The position numbers were made by a program, and so were the translations under genes. The notes under the pieces were generated by a model. That model did not search any database. It was given only the letters and a program-made list of their open reading frames with translations, and was not told the DNA's origin. This document shows, in pieces, positions 1 through 8,579 of a stretch of 64,000 nucleotides of DNA. The DNA comes from Thalassococcus halodurans (GTDB lineage Bacteria; Pseudomonadota; Alphaproteobacteria; Rhodobacterales; Rhodobacteraceae). The stretch's first letter is position 1. Each line of letters begins with the position of its first letter. The DNA lies in contig NZ_FNUZ01000001.1 in the NCBI RefSeq assembly GCF_900108225.1, positions 959,018 to 1,023,017 on the forward strand, given 5' to 3'.

Positions 1-783
1 CCCATCATCCAGCGCCACGCCTGCATCTCCTGCCCCTTGAGCCAGCTTTGAACCCAGCAGTTTGACGCGCTCGCCATTGATCAGCGTCCATGCACCAGGA
101 AAGGGCGACAGGCCGCGGATCTGGCGATCCACCTCGGCCGCAGGGCGGGACCAGTCGATGGCCGCTTCGGCCTTGTCGATCTTTTTGGCATAGGTCACGC
201 CGTCTTCGGGTTGGATGTCTGACGTCAGCGACGGCAGTTTTTCCAGCGCCTGGACGATCATACGCGCGCCCATGTCTTGCAGACGGTCGTGCAGTTCGCC
301 GGTGGTTTCCGTCTCGCCAATCTTGGTCGCCTCACGCAGCAGGACAGGTCCGGTGTCCAGCCCCGCGTCCATCTGCATGATGCAAATTCCGGTTTCTGCA
401 TCGCCCGACATGATCGCCCGATGGATCGGCGCCGCACCGCGCCAGCGGGGCAGCAGGGACGCGTGGATATTCAGACAGCCGTGTTTCGGCGCATCCAGCA
501 CCGCCTGCGGCAGCAGCAAACCATAGGCCACAACAACCGCCACATCGGCGTTCAGCGCGGCAAAGTCTGCCTGCTCGTCTGCGCCCTTCAAAGACACCGG
601 ATGGCGCACGGTCAGGCCCAGCGCCTCGGCCCGTGCGTGGACGGGTGTGGGGCGGTCTTTCTTGCCACGGCCTGCAGGGCGCGGCGGTTGGCAGTAGACG
701 GCGGCGATGTCGTGGCCCGCGTCAACCAGCGCATCCAGCACCGGAACCGAGAAATCAGGCGTACCCATAAAAACAACGCGCAT
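1..783 (-). CDS. fmt: Methionyl-tRNA formyltransferase, 3' end cut by the window
   Basis: Formylates Met-tRNA(fMet) with 10-formyltetrahydrofolate for translation initiation. The first 261 of roughly 300 residues are visible, starting [16 protein letters not shown] at an ATG at 783. The formyltransferase core holds the expected catalytic residues: Asn105 and His107 in [13 protein letters not shown] and Asp143 in DAGLDTGP. The start of the C-terminal tRNA-binding domain is present and the stop lies outside the window. It is the last gene of a minus-strand group with two deformylase-family genes, the usual pairing of formylation and deformylation. Identification is secure. Confidence 0.96.
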   Translation of the reverse strand, partial: MRVVFMGTPDFSVPVLDALVDAGHDIAAVYCQPPRPAGRGKKDRPTPVHARAEALGLTVRHPVSLKGADEQADFAALNADVAVVVAYGLLLPQAVLDAPKHGCLNIHASLLPRWRGAAPIHRAIMSGDAETGICIMQMDAGLDTGPVLLREATKIGETETTGELHDRLQDMGARMIVQALEKLPSLTSDIQPEDGVTYAKKIDKAEAAIDWSRPAAEVDRQIRGLSPFPGAWTLINGERVKLLGSKLAQGAGDAGVALDDG

Positions 784-814
784 GTTCAGCCCACCCTTTT
801 TCTGTTCAACCGGA

Positions 815-1312
815 TCAGCGCGCCAGTTTGCGCGACTTCTTCACCAGCATATCGCGCTTCACCTTGCTCAGGTGGTCGATATACAGCTTGCCGTTCAAAT
901 GATCGATCTGGTGTTGCACGCTGGTGGACCAAAGGCCCACGAAATCGCGCTCTTCCATCTCACCCTGCTCATTCATGAACCGCACCGTCACAGCGCGCGG
1001 GCGCGAGATTTTGGCGGAGACCCCGGGCAAGTTCGGCGATGCTTCTTCATGATCGCGCAGCTTCACGCTGGCATGCAGGATTTCGGGGTTCGCCATACGC
1101 ACGACCTGCCCGCGTTCCTCGGACGCATCCACAACGGCCAGTCGCAGCATCACACCGATTTGCGGCGCACCCATTCCGACACCGGGCATTGCCTCCATCG
1201 TGTCGACCATGTCCTGCCATGTCGCGCGGACCTCATCCGTGATCTCGGTCACGGGGTCTGCGACCGTTTTCAGACGTTTGTCAGGATAAGGGATACAGGG
1301 GCGGACGGGCAT
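815..1312 (-). CDS. Peptide deformylase-like protein lacking catalytic residues
   Basis: A 165-residue deformylase-fold protein between def and fmt. The three PDF motifs are recognisable but altered: motif 1 is GVGMGAPQ (44-51), motif 2 is EEASPN, with Ser92 where the metal-ligand Cys should be, and motif 3 is HQIDH (134-138), with Gln135 replacing the catalytic Glu. The two His ligands remain. From family knowledge, loss of both the Cys ligand and the Glu base should abolish normal deformylase activity, so this is probably a pseudo-enzyme; a different role is inference. The ATG at 1312 has an AAGGAA site upstream. It lies 45 bases after def and 31 before fmt, so cotranscription is likely. 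Confidence 0.85.
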   Translation of the reverse strand: MPVRPCIPYPDKRLKTVADPVTEITDEVRATWQDMVDTMEAMPGVGMGAPQIGVMLRLAVVDASEERGQVVRMANPEILHASVKLRDHEEASPNLPGVSAKISRPRAVTVRFMNEQGEMEERDFVGLWSTSVQHQIDHLNGKLYIDHLSKVKRDMLVKKSRKLAR

Positions 1313-1357
1313 GTCATTTCCTTGTATTCTGAAAATATACCTCGATCGAACAGCGCC

Positions 1358-1876
1358 TTACGTCCGCGCCAGTTCGCGCTTCAGCTTAACCATCTTACGG
1401 GTGATCAACTGGCGTTTCAGCGGCTTGAGGTAATCAATAAACAGCTTGCCGTTCAGGTGATCGATCTCGTGCTGGACGCAGGTCGCCCACAGCCCGCCAA
1501 AGTCGGCCTCTTGCGGGTTGCCGTCCTTGTCGATCCACGTGACCGTCACATCCGCAGGGCGCGTCACCTCGGCGAACTGGTCGGGAATGGACAAGCAGCC
1601 CTCTTCGTAGACGTTCAGATCGTCCGACGATGCCTTGATCTCGGGGTTGAACATCACGATCGGTTTAGCATCGGTCGTGTCGTCTTTTTCGCAATCCAGA
1701 ACGATCAGGCGCTGAAGCACACCGATTTGCGGCGCAGCCAGACCGATGCCCGGCGCGTCGTACATGGTTTCCAGCATATCATCGGCCAGCGTGCGGAGAT
1801 CGTCATTGATGTCCGTAATCGGGTCACAGACCTTTTTCAGACGCGGGTCGGGATGGATCAGAATAGGGCGTTTCAT
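1358..1876 (-). CDS. def: Peptide deformylase
   Basis: Removes the N-formyl group from nascent proteins in the cytoplasm. The 172-residue protein carries all three PDF motifs: GIGLAAPQ (43-50), EGCLS (92-96, metal-ligand Cys94) and HEIDH (136-140, catalytic Glu137). The start is placed at the ATG at 1876 (MKRPILIHPDPRLKK), where family homology begins; the open frame continues 32 codons upstream without family similarity. It is the first gene of the def, def-like, fmt group. It is the complete enzyme, in contrast to its degenerate neighbour. Confidence 0.95.
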   Translation of the reverse strand: MKRPILIHPDPRLKKVCDPITDINDDLRTLADDMLETMYDAPGIGLAAPQIGVLQRLIVLDCEKDDTTDAKPIVMFNPEIKASSDDLNVYEEGCLSIPDQFAEVTRPADVTVTWIDKDGNPQEADFGGLWATCVQHEIDHLNGKLFIDYLKPLKRQLITRKMVKLKRELART

Positions 1877-1986
1877 GCAGTGTGATGTAGGCGATGGGGC
1901 TTGCGGGCGCAACTGCGCTTCATTCGGGGTTGCGCCTGCCATCCATCGGGATAGCCTGCGCACCAAATCCACCTATGAGGACAGAT

Positions 1987-3165
1987 ATGACCAGCCGCTT
2001 TGACGAAATCATCGACCGTGTAGGAACGGCTTGCGCCAAATGGGACAAGATGGAAGCGCTTTATGGTGTTTCGCCCCAGGAAGGTCTGTCGATGTGGGTG
2101 GCTGACATGGACTTCCGCCCCCCTGCCGTTGTGCAGAAAGCGGTCGAGGATATGGCCGCGCATGGTGTCTATGGCTATCTGGGCGACGAAAGCGCCTATC
2201 GCGCAGCAATCCAGTGGTGGATGAAAAACCGCCATGGGTGGGATGTTCCGGCAGACGCGATTTTCTCGACCCACGGGTTGGTCAACGGCACGTCGATGTG
2301 CCTCCATAGCTTCACCCAACCCGGCGACGGTGTGGTCCTGTTCACCCCCGTCTACCACGCCTTTGCCCGCGTGATTAAGGCATCGGGACGCGAGGTGGTG
2401 GAATGCCCGCTGGCGATGGTCGATGGCAAATACCAGATGGATTTCGACGCCTACGATGCGCAGATGACCGGCAACGAAAAGATGGTCATCCTGTGTTCGC
2501 CCCATAACCCCGGTGGCCGCGTCTGGACGCGCGAAGAGCTTCAGGGTGTTGCCGACTTTGCCAAACGCCATGACCTGATCCTGGTTTCCGACGAAATCCA
2601 CCATGACCTGCTGATGCCCGGTCAAACGCACACTGTGATGTCTCTGGTCGATCCGTCCATCTCGGACCGGCTGGTGATGATGACGGCGGCGACCAAGACG
2701 TTCAACATCGCGGGCAGCCACGTGGGCAACGTGATCATCGAAGATGAGGCACTGCGCGCGAAATTCGCGGGCCAGATGGCAGCGATGGGCATGTCGCCCA
2801 ATTCGTTCGGCGTCTTCATGACGACCGCCGCCTATTCGCCGGAAGGGGCCGCATGGGTGGATGAACTGGTCACATATCTGGATGGCAATCGCCAAGCCTT
2901 TGATGAAGCGGTCAACACGATTCCGGGCGTTACATCGATGCCGATGGAATCCACCTATCTGGCATGGGTCGATTTCCGCGACACCGGCATGAGCGCCGAG
3001 GAAATAAACAAACGCGTTCAGGATGGCGCGAAGATCGCCGCGAACCACGGGCCGACCTTTGGCCTTGGGGGTGAAGGATTTATGCGTTTCAACTTTGCGA
3101 CGCCACGGTCGCGGGTGATTGAGGCAGGGGAACGTCTGAAGGCGGCCTTTGCCGACCTTCAGTAA
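1987..3165 (+). CDS. MalY/PatB-family PLP-dependent C-S lyase or aminotransferase
   Basis: A 392-residue fold-type I PLP enzyme of the MalY/PatB branch, whose known members cleave cystathionine or cysteine S-conjugates. Seen: WVADMDF near residue 36, SPHNPGGRVW (PLP site), SDEIHHDLL and the lysine motif ATKTFNIAG, which would form the Schiff base. The ATG at 1987 is preceded by GAGGA at 1977-1981 with good spacing; 31 upstream codons are not needed. It is transcribed away from def and ends 3 bases before the convergent TRIC-type gene. The substrate cannot be read from sequence; cystathionine beta-lyase is the best guess. Confidence 0.85.
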   Translation: MTSRFDEIIDRVGTACAKWDKMEALYGVSPQEGLSMWVADMDFRPPAVVQKAVEDMAAHGVYGYLGDESAYRAAIQWWMKNRHGWDVPADAIFSTHGLVNGTSMCLHSFTQPGDGVVLFTPVYHAFARVIKASGREVVECPLAMVDGKYQMDFDAYDAQMTGNEKMVILCSPHNPGGRVWTREELQGVADFAKRHDLILVSDEIHHDLLMPGQTHTVMSLVDPSISDRLVMMTAATKTFNIAGSHVGNVIIEDEALRAKFAGQMAAMGMSPNSFGVFMTTAAYSPEGAAWVDELVTYLDGNRQAFDEAVNTIPGVTSMPMESTYLAWVDFRDTGMSAEEINKRVQDGAKIAANHGPTFGLGGEGFMRFNFATPRSRVIEAGERLKAAFADLQ

Positions 3166-3168
3166 CCG

Positions 3169-3792
3169 TCACTGGCGCGGCGGACGCGATTTGTAGACAG
3201 GTAGGCTCCAACCAAAGCGGATGGAGCCTGCGCGCAACACGAATGTCGAAGCGCCGCACACCAATGCCGCGATCAGCGCCGATGCGCCCAGTTGCGTGGA
3301 CACAGACGTGCCCAGCGCACCGACAAAGGCGCAGGTGACGTAGAGCTGGCCCTGTTTCAGTACCAGAGGCACCTCGTTCGCCACCACATCCCGCGCCAAA
3401 CCACCCATACAGCCGGTGATCACGCCCATCACCACCACAATGGTTGCGGGCGCATCCACCGCCACTGCAATGCCAGACCCCGCCGCCACCGCGAAAGACA
3501 ACGCGGCCGCATCCAGCCATTCCAGCACGGTGTAGCGGCTTTCCAGCATATGCGCGGTGAAAAACACGATCACAGCCGTTGCCGCCGCGACGAACAGATA
3601 GGTCGGGTCTGCAATCCAGAACACAGGGTTCCGATCCAACAGAACGTCGCGAAACGTGCCGCCGCCGACCGCTGTCAGGCTGGCCAGAAACACAAAGCCG
3701 ATGATGTCCAACTGCGCCCGACTTGCCACCAGCGCCCCCGTGGCCGCAAAGACCAGGACCGAGCTGTAGTCAAGTATGGCGAAGAGCGTCAT
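3169..3792 (-). CDS. Trimeric intracellular cation (TRIC/UPF0126) family membrane protein
   Basis: A 207-residue inner-membrane protein with about six to seven hydrophobic segments in two similar halves. Each half has the glycine-rich motif of the UPF0126 repeat: [12 protein letters not shown] in the first and [16 protein letters not shown] in the second. Family knowledge links it to bacterial TRIC-type cation channels (YicG, YadS relatives); the function here is inferred. Its start overlaps the rnhA stop by 4 bases, so the two are translationally coupled. Confidence 0.85.
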   Translation of the reverse strand: MTLFAILDYSSVLVFAATGALVASRAQLDIIGFVFLASLTAVGGGTFRDVLLDRNPVFWIADPTYLFVAAATAVIVFFTAHMLESRYTVLEWLDAAALSFAVAAGSGIAVAVDAPATIVVVMGVITGCMGGLARDVVANEVPLVLKQGQLYVTCAFVGALGTSVSTQLGASALIAALVCGASTFVLRAGSIRFGWSLPVYKSRPPRQ

Positions 3793-4256
3793 CCGGTACT
3801 TTTCTTCGATTTGAAGGGCGCCATCCCAGCGCGCGCCAGTTCATCGGCGCGTTCGTTTTCGGGATGGCCGGCGTGGCCTTTGACCCATTCCCACGTCACA
3901 TCGTGACTTGCCTGCGCCTCATCCAGACGCTGCCATAGCTCGACGTTTTTCACGGGCTTTTTGTTGGAGGTTTTCCAGCCATTCCGCTTCCACCCGTGGA
4001 TCCAACTGGTCACGCCGTTTTTCACATAGGCGCTGTCGGTGACGATGGTGATCGGGGAAGACCGGCTCAGGCTTTCCAGCGCGCGGATCGCGGCCAGCAA
4101 TTCCATCCGGTTGTTGGTTGTCTCGGGCTCACCACCGGAAAGTTCCTTTTCCTTAACAATGGTTTCGCCGTCCATAGCGCGCAGCAGAACACCCCAGCCC
4201 CCCGGGCCGGGATTTCCGGAACATGCGCCGTCGGTATATGCAAAAAGTTCTGGCAT
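3789..4256 (-). CDS. rnhA: Ribonuclease HI
   Basis: Degrades the RNA strand of RNA-DNA hybrids in the cytoplasm. The 155-residue protein has [16 protein letters not shown] at the N-terminus (first catalytic Asp), the Glu in NRMELLAAI, the Asp in [10 protein letters not shown] and the final Asp in [11 protein letters not shown], completing the DEDD set. The ATG at 4256 gives the normal family N-terminus ([10 protein letters not shown]); 13 codons upstream are open but unneeded. Its stop overlaps the start of the downstream TRIC-type gene. Confidence 0.96.
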   Translation of the reverse strand: MPELFAYTDGACSGNPGPGGWGVLLRAMDGETIVKEKELSGGEPETTNNRMELLAAIRALESLSRSSPITIVTDSAYVKNGVTSWIHGWKRNGWKTSNKKPVKNVELWQRLDEAQASHDVTWEWVKGHAGHPENERADELARAGMAPFKSKKSTG

Positions 4257-4307
4257 GGTCTGATGGGGTAAGCCACGCACACCCCGCGCCGTCAAGCCCT
4301 GCGTCGC

Positions 4308-4757
4308 CTAGATGACAACCGTCAGCAGGCAGGCCACGACCAATGTGGTCAGCAAAACGCGCAGCTGCATCCACCATGCGGGTGCCAGCCCCCAGCGCCA
4401 GAAAGTGAAATCAAGGCCCAGAAGCGCGATGAAACCCACGATCAGGTTGATCGCCGCAGACACAGGTCCGCCACCCACCATGAAGAACGCCCAGAGCGCA
4501 GGGAGAGCCGACAGCGCATAGCCCGTGGCGGCCATGGAGCCATCGGCTTTGGTCGAAAAGCCCCACAAAACACCGGACATGAAAGCAAGGATCACAGTGC
4601 CGTAGGACAGTTGCACATAGGGCCCGATGAACCGCGGCCCGAGTGTTTCCAGCGTCAGCGTCACAGCCGGATCGGAATAAATTGTCAGCGCGCCCCAGAT
4701 GAACGGAAGCACACCAGCAAGGCCAAGCAGCAAGGCGGAACGGGGGATTTGTGTCAC
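4308..4757 (-). CDS. DUF3429 family membrane protein
   Basis: A 149-residue protein with about five hydrophobic segments (LLLGLAGVLPFIWGAL at the start, a WGF motif near residue 64 and a hydrophobic C-terminus). The arrangement LGLAGVLPF...SYGTVILAFMSGVLWG is typical of DUF3429, an uncharacterised inner-membrane family. The start is a GTG at 4757 preceded by AGGAC with 7-base spacing. It lies between rnhA and ispH on the same strand, 63 bases after ispH, so it could be cotranscribed. No function can be assigned. Confidence 0.8.
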   Translation of the reverse strand: MTQIPRSALLLGLAGVLPFIWGALTIYSDPAVTLTLETLGPRFIGPYVQLSYGTVILAFMSGVLWGFSTKADGSMAATGYALSALPALWAFFMVGGGPVSAAINLIVGFIALLGLDFTFWRWGLAPAWWMQLRVLLTTLVVACLLTVVI

Positions 4758-4820
4758 GTCACTGTCCTAAGCGTTGTTCTGGTCAGGATCATAGGGCAAA
4801 AACCGCCCCGTACCAATCAC

Positions 4821-5771
4821 TCAGGCCGGTTCGCGCAACACGCGGGGCACCTTGAATTCAACGTTTTCCTTGGCCGTTTCGACCACCTCGACGGTGGTGT
4901 CATACCGGTCGCGGAAAGCATCGATTACTTCTTGGATCAGCACATCAGGCGCTGATGCACCGGCTGTCACGCCAACTGTTTTGATCCCGTCCAAGGCGCG
5001 CCAGTCGATATCTGTGGCCCGCTGAACCAGCTGCGCATAGGCACAGCCTGCTTTGGATGCGACTTCGACCAGACGCTTGGAGTTCGACGAGTTCGGCGCA
5101 CCCACAACCAGCAGCGCGTCACACTTGGGCGCGACAGCCTTCACCGCCTCTTGGCGGTTGGTGGTGGCGTAGCAGATGTCTTCTTTGTGCGGGCCCACGA
5201 TGTTCGGGAACCGGTCCTTTAGCGCGGCGACCACATCGGCGGTGTCATCAATCGACAGTGTGGTCTGCGTGACATAGGCCAGTTGATCGGGATCACGCAC
5301 AATCAGGCCCGGCACATCATCAGGTGTTTCGACCAGCAGCACTTCACCGTCGGGCAACTGCCCCATGGTGCCGATGGTTTCGGGGTGGCCTGCGTGGCCG
5401 ATCATCACCATCTGCAACCCGTTTTCCGAATGGCGCGCAGCTTCGATATGCACCTTACTGACCAGCGGGCAGGTCGCATCGACATAGACCATCTCGCGGC
5501 GCGCGGCCTCGGCCGGAACGGCTTTGGGAACGCCATGGGCCGAAAAAATCACAGGGCGATCTGCCGGGCATTCTTCCAGCTCTTCGACGAACACGGCCCC
5601 TTTGGCGCGCAGATCATCCACCACGTATTTGTTGTGAACAATCTCGTGCCGCACGTAGACAGGCGCGCCCCATTTTTCGAGCGCCATTTCCACGATCTTG
5701 ATCGCACGATCCACGCCCGCGCAAAACCCGCGCGGTGCAGCAAGATACAGAGTAAGGGCTGGCTTGTTCAT
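4821..5771 (-). CDS. ispH: 4-Hydroxy-3-methylbut-2-enyl diphosphate reductase
   Basis: Last enzyme of the non-mevalonate isoprenoid pathway, an iron-sulfur protein making IPP and DMAPP from HMBPP. The 316-residue protein has [13 protein letters not shown] with the first cluster Cys at 17, a second in [12 protein letters not shown] and a third near [12 protein letters not shown], plus the substrate-binding GAPNSSNS loop. The ATG at 5771 is preceded by a strong GAAGGAGA site. It is divergent from the cytochrome c gene, with 142 bases between the starts. Confidence 0.96.
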   Translation of the reverse strand: MNKPALTLYLAAPRGFCAGVDRAIKIVEMALEKWGAPVYVRHEIVHNKYVVDDLRAKGAVFVEELEECPADRPVIFSAHGVPKAVPAEAARREMVYVDATCPLVSKVHIEAARHSENGLQMVMIGHAGHPETIGTMGQLPDGEVLLVETPDDVPGLIVRDPDQLAYVTQTTLSIDDTADVVAALKDRFPNIVGPHKEDICYATTNRQEAVKAVAPKCDALLVVGAPNSSNSKRLVEVASKAGCAYAQLVQRATDIDWRALDGIKTVGVTAGASAPDVLIQEVIDAFRDRYDTTVEVVETAKENVEFKVPRVLREPA

Positions 5772-5858
5772 GGCGTCTCCTTCGGGCAGACAGGTATGCG
5801 ATCAGGGGCGTTCGGTCCAGTACCTAGGGCGTTTTCATTGCGCTCACATGGGTGTGAC

Positions 5859-5893
5859 TTGCCTTCCACCAAGGGGAAGGTTGCATCTATACT
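5859..5893 (+). promoter_or_regulatory. CueR/HmrR-type MerR-family operator and promoter
   Basis: CCTTCC (5862-5867), seven bases, then GGAAGG (5875-5880) form a dyad with the same half-sites and 7-base spacing as the copper-sensor CueR/HmrR operators. It sits inside a promoter with TTGCCT (5859-5864) and, 19 bases later, CATCTA (5884-5889); the long spacer is characteristic of MerR-family promoters. An alternative TATACT lies at 5888-5893. The cytochrome c start is 20 bases further on. No merR-type gene is in the window, so the regulator would act from elsewhere. Confidence 0.65.
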
Positions 5894-5913
5894 TCAAGCC
5901 AAAGGGAGCCATC

Positions 5914-6339
5914 ATGATACGAGCCATTCTTCTAGCTACAGTTTTGCCTATGTCTGTCTCGGCGCAGGGCATCTTTCCCTATCAGGATGCCGAGCGCGTC
6001 GCGAACGGGAAGATCGTGTATGAAAACAATTGCGCCGCGTGCCATGGCGCAAATCTGGAAGGCGAACCTGATTGGAAATCGCGCGACGAAAATGGCTTTC
6101 TCCGCGCGCCGCCGCATGATGAAACTGGCCACACGTGGCACCACCCCGACATGCAGCTGTTCGCTATTGTCGCGCTTGGGTCCGAGGCCGTTGTCGGGAA
6201 CGGATACAAATCCCGCATGATGGGCTTTCGCGACATCCTGACAGAACAAGAGGTTCTGGACGTCATGGCCTATATCAAAAGCACATGGCCTGAAGAAATT
6301 CAGGAACAGCACAACATGATCAACGCCCGCAGCCAGTAA
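5914..6339 (+). CDS. Periplasmic monohaem cytochrome c
   Basis: A 141-residue secreted cytochrome c. Residues 1-17 form a short signal peptide (MIRAILLATVLPMSVSA), CAACH at 40-44 binds haem covalently, and Met102 or Met103 in SRMMGF is the probable distal ligand. An unusual His-rich stretch (HDETGHTWHH, about 68-77) follows the haem motif. The ATG at 5914 has AGGGAG at 5904-5909. It stands alone between ispH and a convergent YqaA-type gene and is preceded by a CueR-like operator, suggesting metal-responsive expression. The redox partner is unknown. Confidence 0.88.
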   Translation: MIRAILLATVLPMSVSAQGIFPYQDAERVANGKIVYENNCAACHGANLEGEPDWKSRDENGFLRAPPHDETGHTWHHPDMQLFAIVALGSEAVVGNGYKSRMMGFRDILTEQEVLDVMAYIKSTWPEEIQEQHNMINARSQ

Positions 6340-6342
6340 GGC

Positions 6343-6777
6343 CTAAACGACCTGCGCCGTCAGCCATGCAAGGATGATGAAGCGGCCTGTTTTGGCGATG
6401 GTCACAAGCAACAGGAACAGCCAGACGGGCGTGCGCATGATCCCTGCGATGACAGTGAAGGCGTCACCCAAAGGTGCCCAGCTTAGCAGCAGCGTCCAGA
6501 CACCGTATTTGCGCCACCATTTGCGCGCACGTTCGATCTGGCTGTCGCTGACCGGAAACCAGCGTCTGCCGCGATAGCGTTCGAAGAATGTGCCAAGGAA
6601 ATAGTTCAGGACCGAACCCAGAATGTTGCCGAAGCTAGAGACGGCAATCATCACCCAGATCGGGACGGTTCCTGCGGCCTGAACGGCGACAAACACCACT
6701 TCCGACTGGAACGGAAGAATTGTAGCCGCCCCGAAGGCGGCTACAAAAAGCGAAACTAGCGATGTTAAGTCACCCAT
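6343..6777 (-). CDS. YqaA family (SNARE-associated/VTT-like) membrane protein
   Basis: A 144-residue inner-membrane protein with about four hydrophobic segments, related to the small YqaA branch of the DedA superfamily. Visible marks are the acidic residue in LPFQSEVVF near residue 25, a glycine-rich GNILGSVLNYFLG segment and SWAPLGDAFTVIAGIMR, a re-entrant-like region typical of the family. DedA relatives are linked to lipid carrier flipping and membrane homeostasis; the role here is inferred. It ends 3 bases from the convergent cytochrome c gene. Confidence 0.8.
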   Translation of the reverse strand: MGDLTSLVSLFVAAFGAATILPFQSEVVFVAVQAAGTVPIWVMIAVSSFGNILGSVLNYFLGTFFERYRGRRWFPVSDSQIERARKWWRKYGVWTLLLSWAPLGDAFTVIAGIMRTPVWLFLLLVTIAKTGRFIILAWLTAQVV

Positions 6778-6820
6778 AAAGCACCCAGACCTTCATCCCT
6801 AAGGTCCGGGCGTTATGGTC

Positions 6821-7396
6821 TTAGCCGGCTGCGCTTGCAACGTCGAACTCACGTTCGTTCGACTGTTCGCGGGGCGGGCGGCCGATGACGTCGCGCAGTT
6901 CATCAAGCTCGATGAAGTTATCGGCTTGGCGGCGCAGTTCGTCAGCGATCATCGGGGGCTGGCTGCGGATTGTCGAAACAACAGATACGCGAACGCCCTG
7001 ACGTTGCAGGCTCTCGACCAGCGGACGGAAATCGCCGTCACCCGAGAACAGAACGATGTGATCAACACGCGGAGCAAGCTCCATCGCGTCGACGGTCAGT
7101 TCGATGTCCATGTTGCCTTTGACTTTCCGACGACCTTGGGCGTCGGTGTATTCCTTGGCGGGCTTGGTCACCATGGTAAAACCATTGTAGTGAAGCCAGT
7201 CTACAAGCGGGCGGATCGGTGAATACTCGTCGTTTTCCAACAGCGCAGTGTAATAAAACGCGCGCACCATTTTACCACGACGTACAAACTCCGTTCTCAA
7301 AAGCTTGTAGTCAATGTCAAAACCCAACGCCTTGGCTGCTGCGTAGAGATTTGACCCATCGATGAACAGCGCCAGCCGTTCGTCTTTGTAAAACAT
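6821..7396 (-). CDS. NYN-domain (LabA/PIN-like) protein, putative ribonuclease
   Basis: A 191-residue cytoplasmic protein with an NYN/PIN-like nuclease fold. The first metal-binding Asp is in LALFIDGSNLYAAAKALG, a second acidic cluster is GNMDIELTVDAM near 103-114 and a third is LFSGDGDFRPLVESL near 125-139, the expected acidic constellation. The C-terminus is polar and probably flexible. The ATG at 7396 is preceded by AAAGGACA; the 20 upstream codons are not needed. It is divergent from folK, with palindromes in the spacer. The RNA substrate is unknown. Confidence 0.85.
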   Translation of the reverse strand: MFYKDERLALFIDGSNLYAAAKALGFDIDYKLLRTEFVRRGKMVRAFYYTALLENDEYSPIRPLVDWLHYNGFTMVTKPAKEYTDAQGRRKVKGNMDIELTVDAMELAPRVDHIVLFSGDGDFRPLVESLQRQGVRVSVVSTIRSQPPMIADELRRQADNFIELDELRDVIGRPPREQSNEREFDVASAAG

Positions 7397-7467
7397 AAAA
7401 TGTCCTTTCAGTGAATTGCCAGCGCCAGATAAGAAGTGAGTGAAAAAAACTGACACTAACAGACTTT

Positions 7468-7496
7468 ATACAATGTATGGAGCGATCCTTAGGATC
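7468..7496. promoter_or_regulatory. Two palindromes between the NYN gene and folK
   Basis: The divergent spacer is AT-rich and holds ATACAATGTAT (7468-7478) and GATCCTTAGGATC (7484-7496), both perfect palindromes around a central base, only 5 bases apart. Positioned upstream of both genes they may be operator sites or promoter elements. The sequence matches no binding-site family I recognise, so this is a structural observation only. Confidence 0.35.
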
Positions 7497-7538
7497 AACC
7501 CTTGCGAACGTTCAAAAAAGGATAGGTCCTTACTCAAA

Positions 7539-8105
7539 ATGGAGCAAGAAATTCTAATCGCCTTAGGCGCGAATCTGCCTCAGTCACACAACCGACCTTC
7601 GGACACTCTGAAGGCGGCGATCACCGCTATCGGGCAAAGCACGTTGACGTTGAAAGCTGTTAGCCGCTTCTTCAAAACCCCCTGCTTTCCACCCGGCGCC
7701 GGACCGGATTATGTCAATGCTGTCATACGGTTACGAGCAGGCAAAGGGGAAAAGGCCAGTCAAATTCTCGCTATTTTGCATGAGATCGAAGAGGAATACG
7801 GCCGGACTCGCGATGTACGTTGGGGCATGCGGACGCTGGACCTTGATCTGCTAAGCTACGGAAATCAGGTGGCTCCTAGTCGAGACGATTATCTGTATTG
7901 GCAGCAGCTTCCGGCGGATGAACAGACCGTGCGCGCACCCGAATCGCTTATCCTGCCGCACCCCCGAATCCAGGACCGCGGGTTCGTGCTGGTGCCTGCG
8001 ATGGATGTGGCCCCGGACTGGTGTCATCCGGTGTTGAAGCTGACCATATCCCAGATGTGTGCTGCACTGCCGCAAGAGGTACGAGATGAAGTGGTGCCGA
8101 TTTGA
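7539..8105 (+). CDS. folK: 2-Amino-4-hydroxy-6-hydroxymethyldihydropteridine pyrophosphokinase
   Basis: Transfers pyrophosphate from ATP to 6-hydroxymethyl-dihydropterin in folate synthesis. The 188-residue protein begins IALGANLPQSHN, has FKTPCF, DYVNAV, and the diagnostic RDVRWGMRTLDLDLL segment carrying the metal-binding Asp pair, then LILPHPRIQDRGFVLVP. It contains a lengthened loop (QVAPSRDDYLYWQQLPADE) before LILPHPR. The start is set at the ATG at 7539, where homology begins, with a distant AAGGATAGG upstream; the open frame runs 33 codons further back. It precedes rpoZ. Confidence 0.94.
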   Translation: MEQEILIALGANLPQSHNRPSDTLKAAITAIGQSTLTLKAVSRFFKTPCFPPGAGPDYVNAVIRLRAGKGEKASQILAILHEIEEEYGRTRDVRWGMRTLDLDLLSYGNQVAPSRDDYLYWQQLPADEQTVRAPESLILPHPRIQDRGFVLVPAMDVAPDWCHPVLKLTISQMCAALPQEVRDEVVPI

Positions 8106-8186
8106 CCGTTATGCCACCTTGCCATTCGGCCTTTGGCGCGTTAAATGTGCGCCTTCTGACAGAAATCCATATGAATGGAGACCTCC

Positions 8187-8540
8187 ATGGCCCGCGTGAC
8201 GGTTGAAGATTGCGTTGACAAGGTACCTAACCGGTTCGAGCTTGTTATGCTTGCTGCACATCGTGCGCGCGAAATTTCGGCGGGTGCTCCGATCACTGTG
8301 GACCGCGACAACGACAAGAACCCTGTCGTTTCCCTGCGCGAGATTGCAGAAGAAACCCAGTCTGCCGACGAACTGCGTGAGCGTCTGATTGAATCCAACC
8401 AGACACAGATCGAAGTTGATGAGCCTGAAGATGACGCAATGGCGCTTCTGATGGGTGCAGAGCCGGACAAGCCGCAAGACGACGACATGTCCGAAGAGAA
8501 GCTGCTCCGCGCACTGATGGAAGCACAAGGCGAAGGCTAA
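8187..8540 (+). CDS. rpoZ: RNA polymerase omega subunit
   Basis: Small assembly subunit of RNA polymerase, 117 residues. The N-terminus [20 protein letters not shown] and the helix [12 protein letters not shown] are characteristic, followed by the alphaproteobacterial acidic C-terminal extension ([12 protein letters not shown]...[11 protein letters not shown]). The ATG at 8187 has GGAG at 8177-8180. It is directly upstream of the RSH gene, an arrangement also known as rpoZ-spoT in other proteobacteria. Confidence 0.96.
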   Translation: MARVTVEDCVDKVPNRFELVMLAAHRAREISAGAPITVDRDNDKNPVVSLREIAEETQSADELRERLIESNQTQIEVDEPEDDAMALLMGAEPDKPQDDDMSEEKLLRALMEAQGEG

Positions 8541-8579
8541 GGTCCGCTTTTTGCGGGCCGGGTTAAGGAATACTGGCGC

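Noticed and set aside
1873..3048. 391-codon open frame on the minus strand
   Set aside because: Fully opposite the MalY/PatB gene, no motif or ribosome site.
6778..6820. Terminator after the NYN gene
   Set aside because: An imperfect ACCTT/AAGGT stem is present, but there is no T run on the minus strand.
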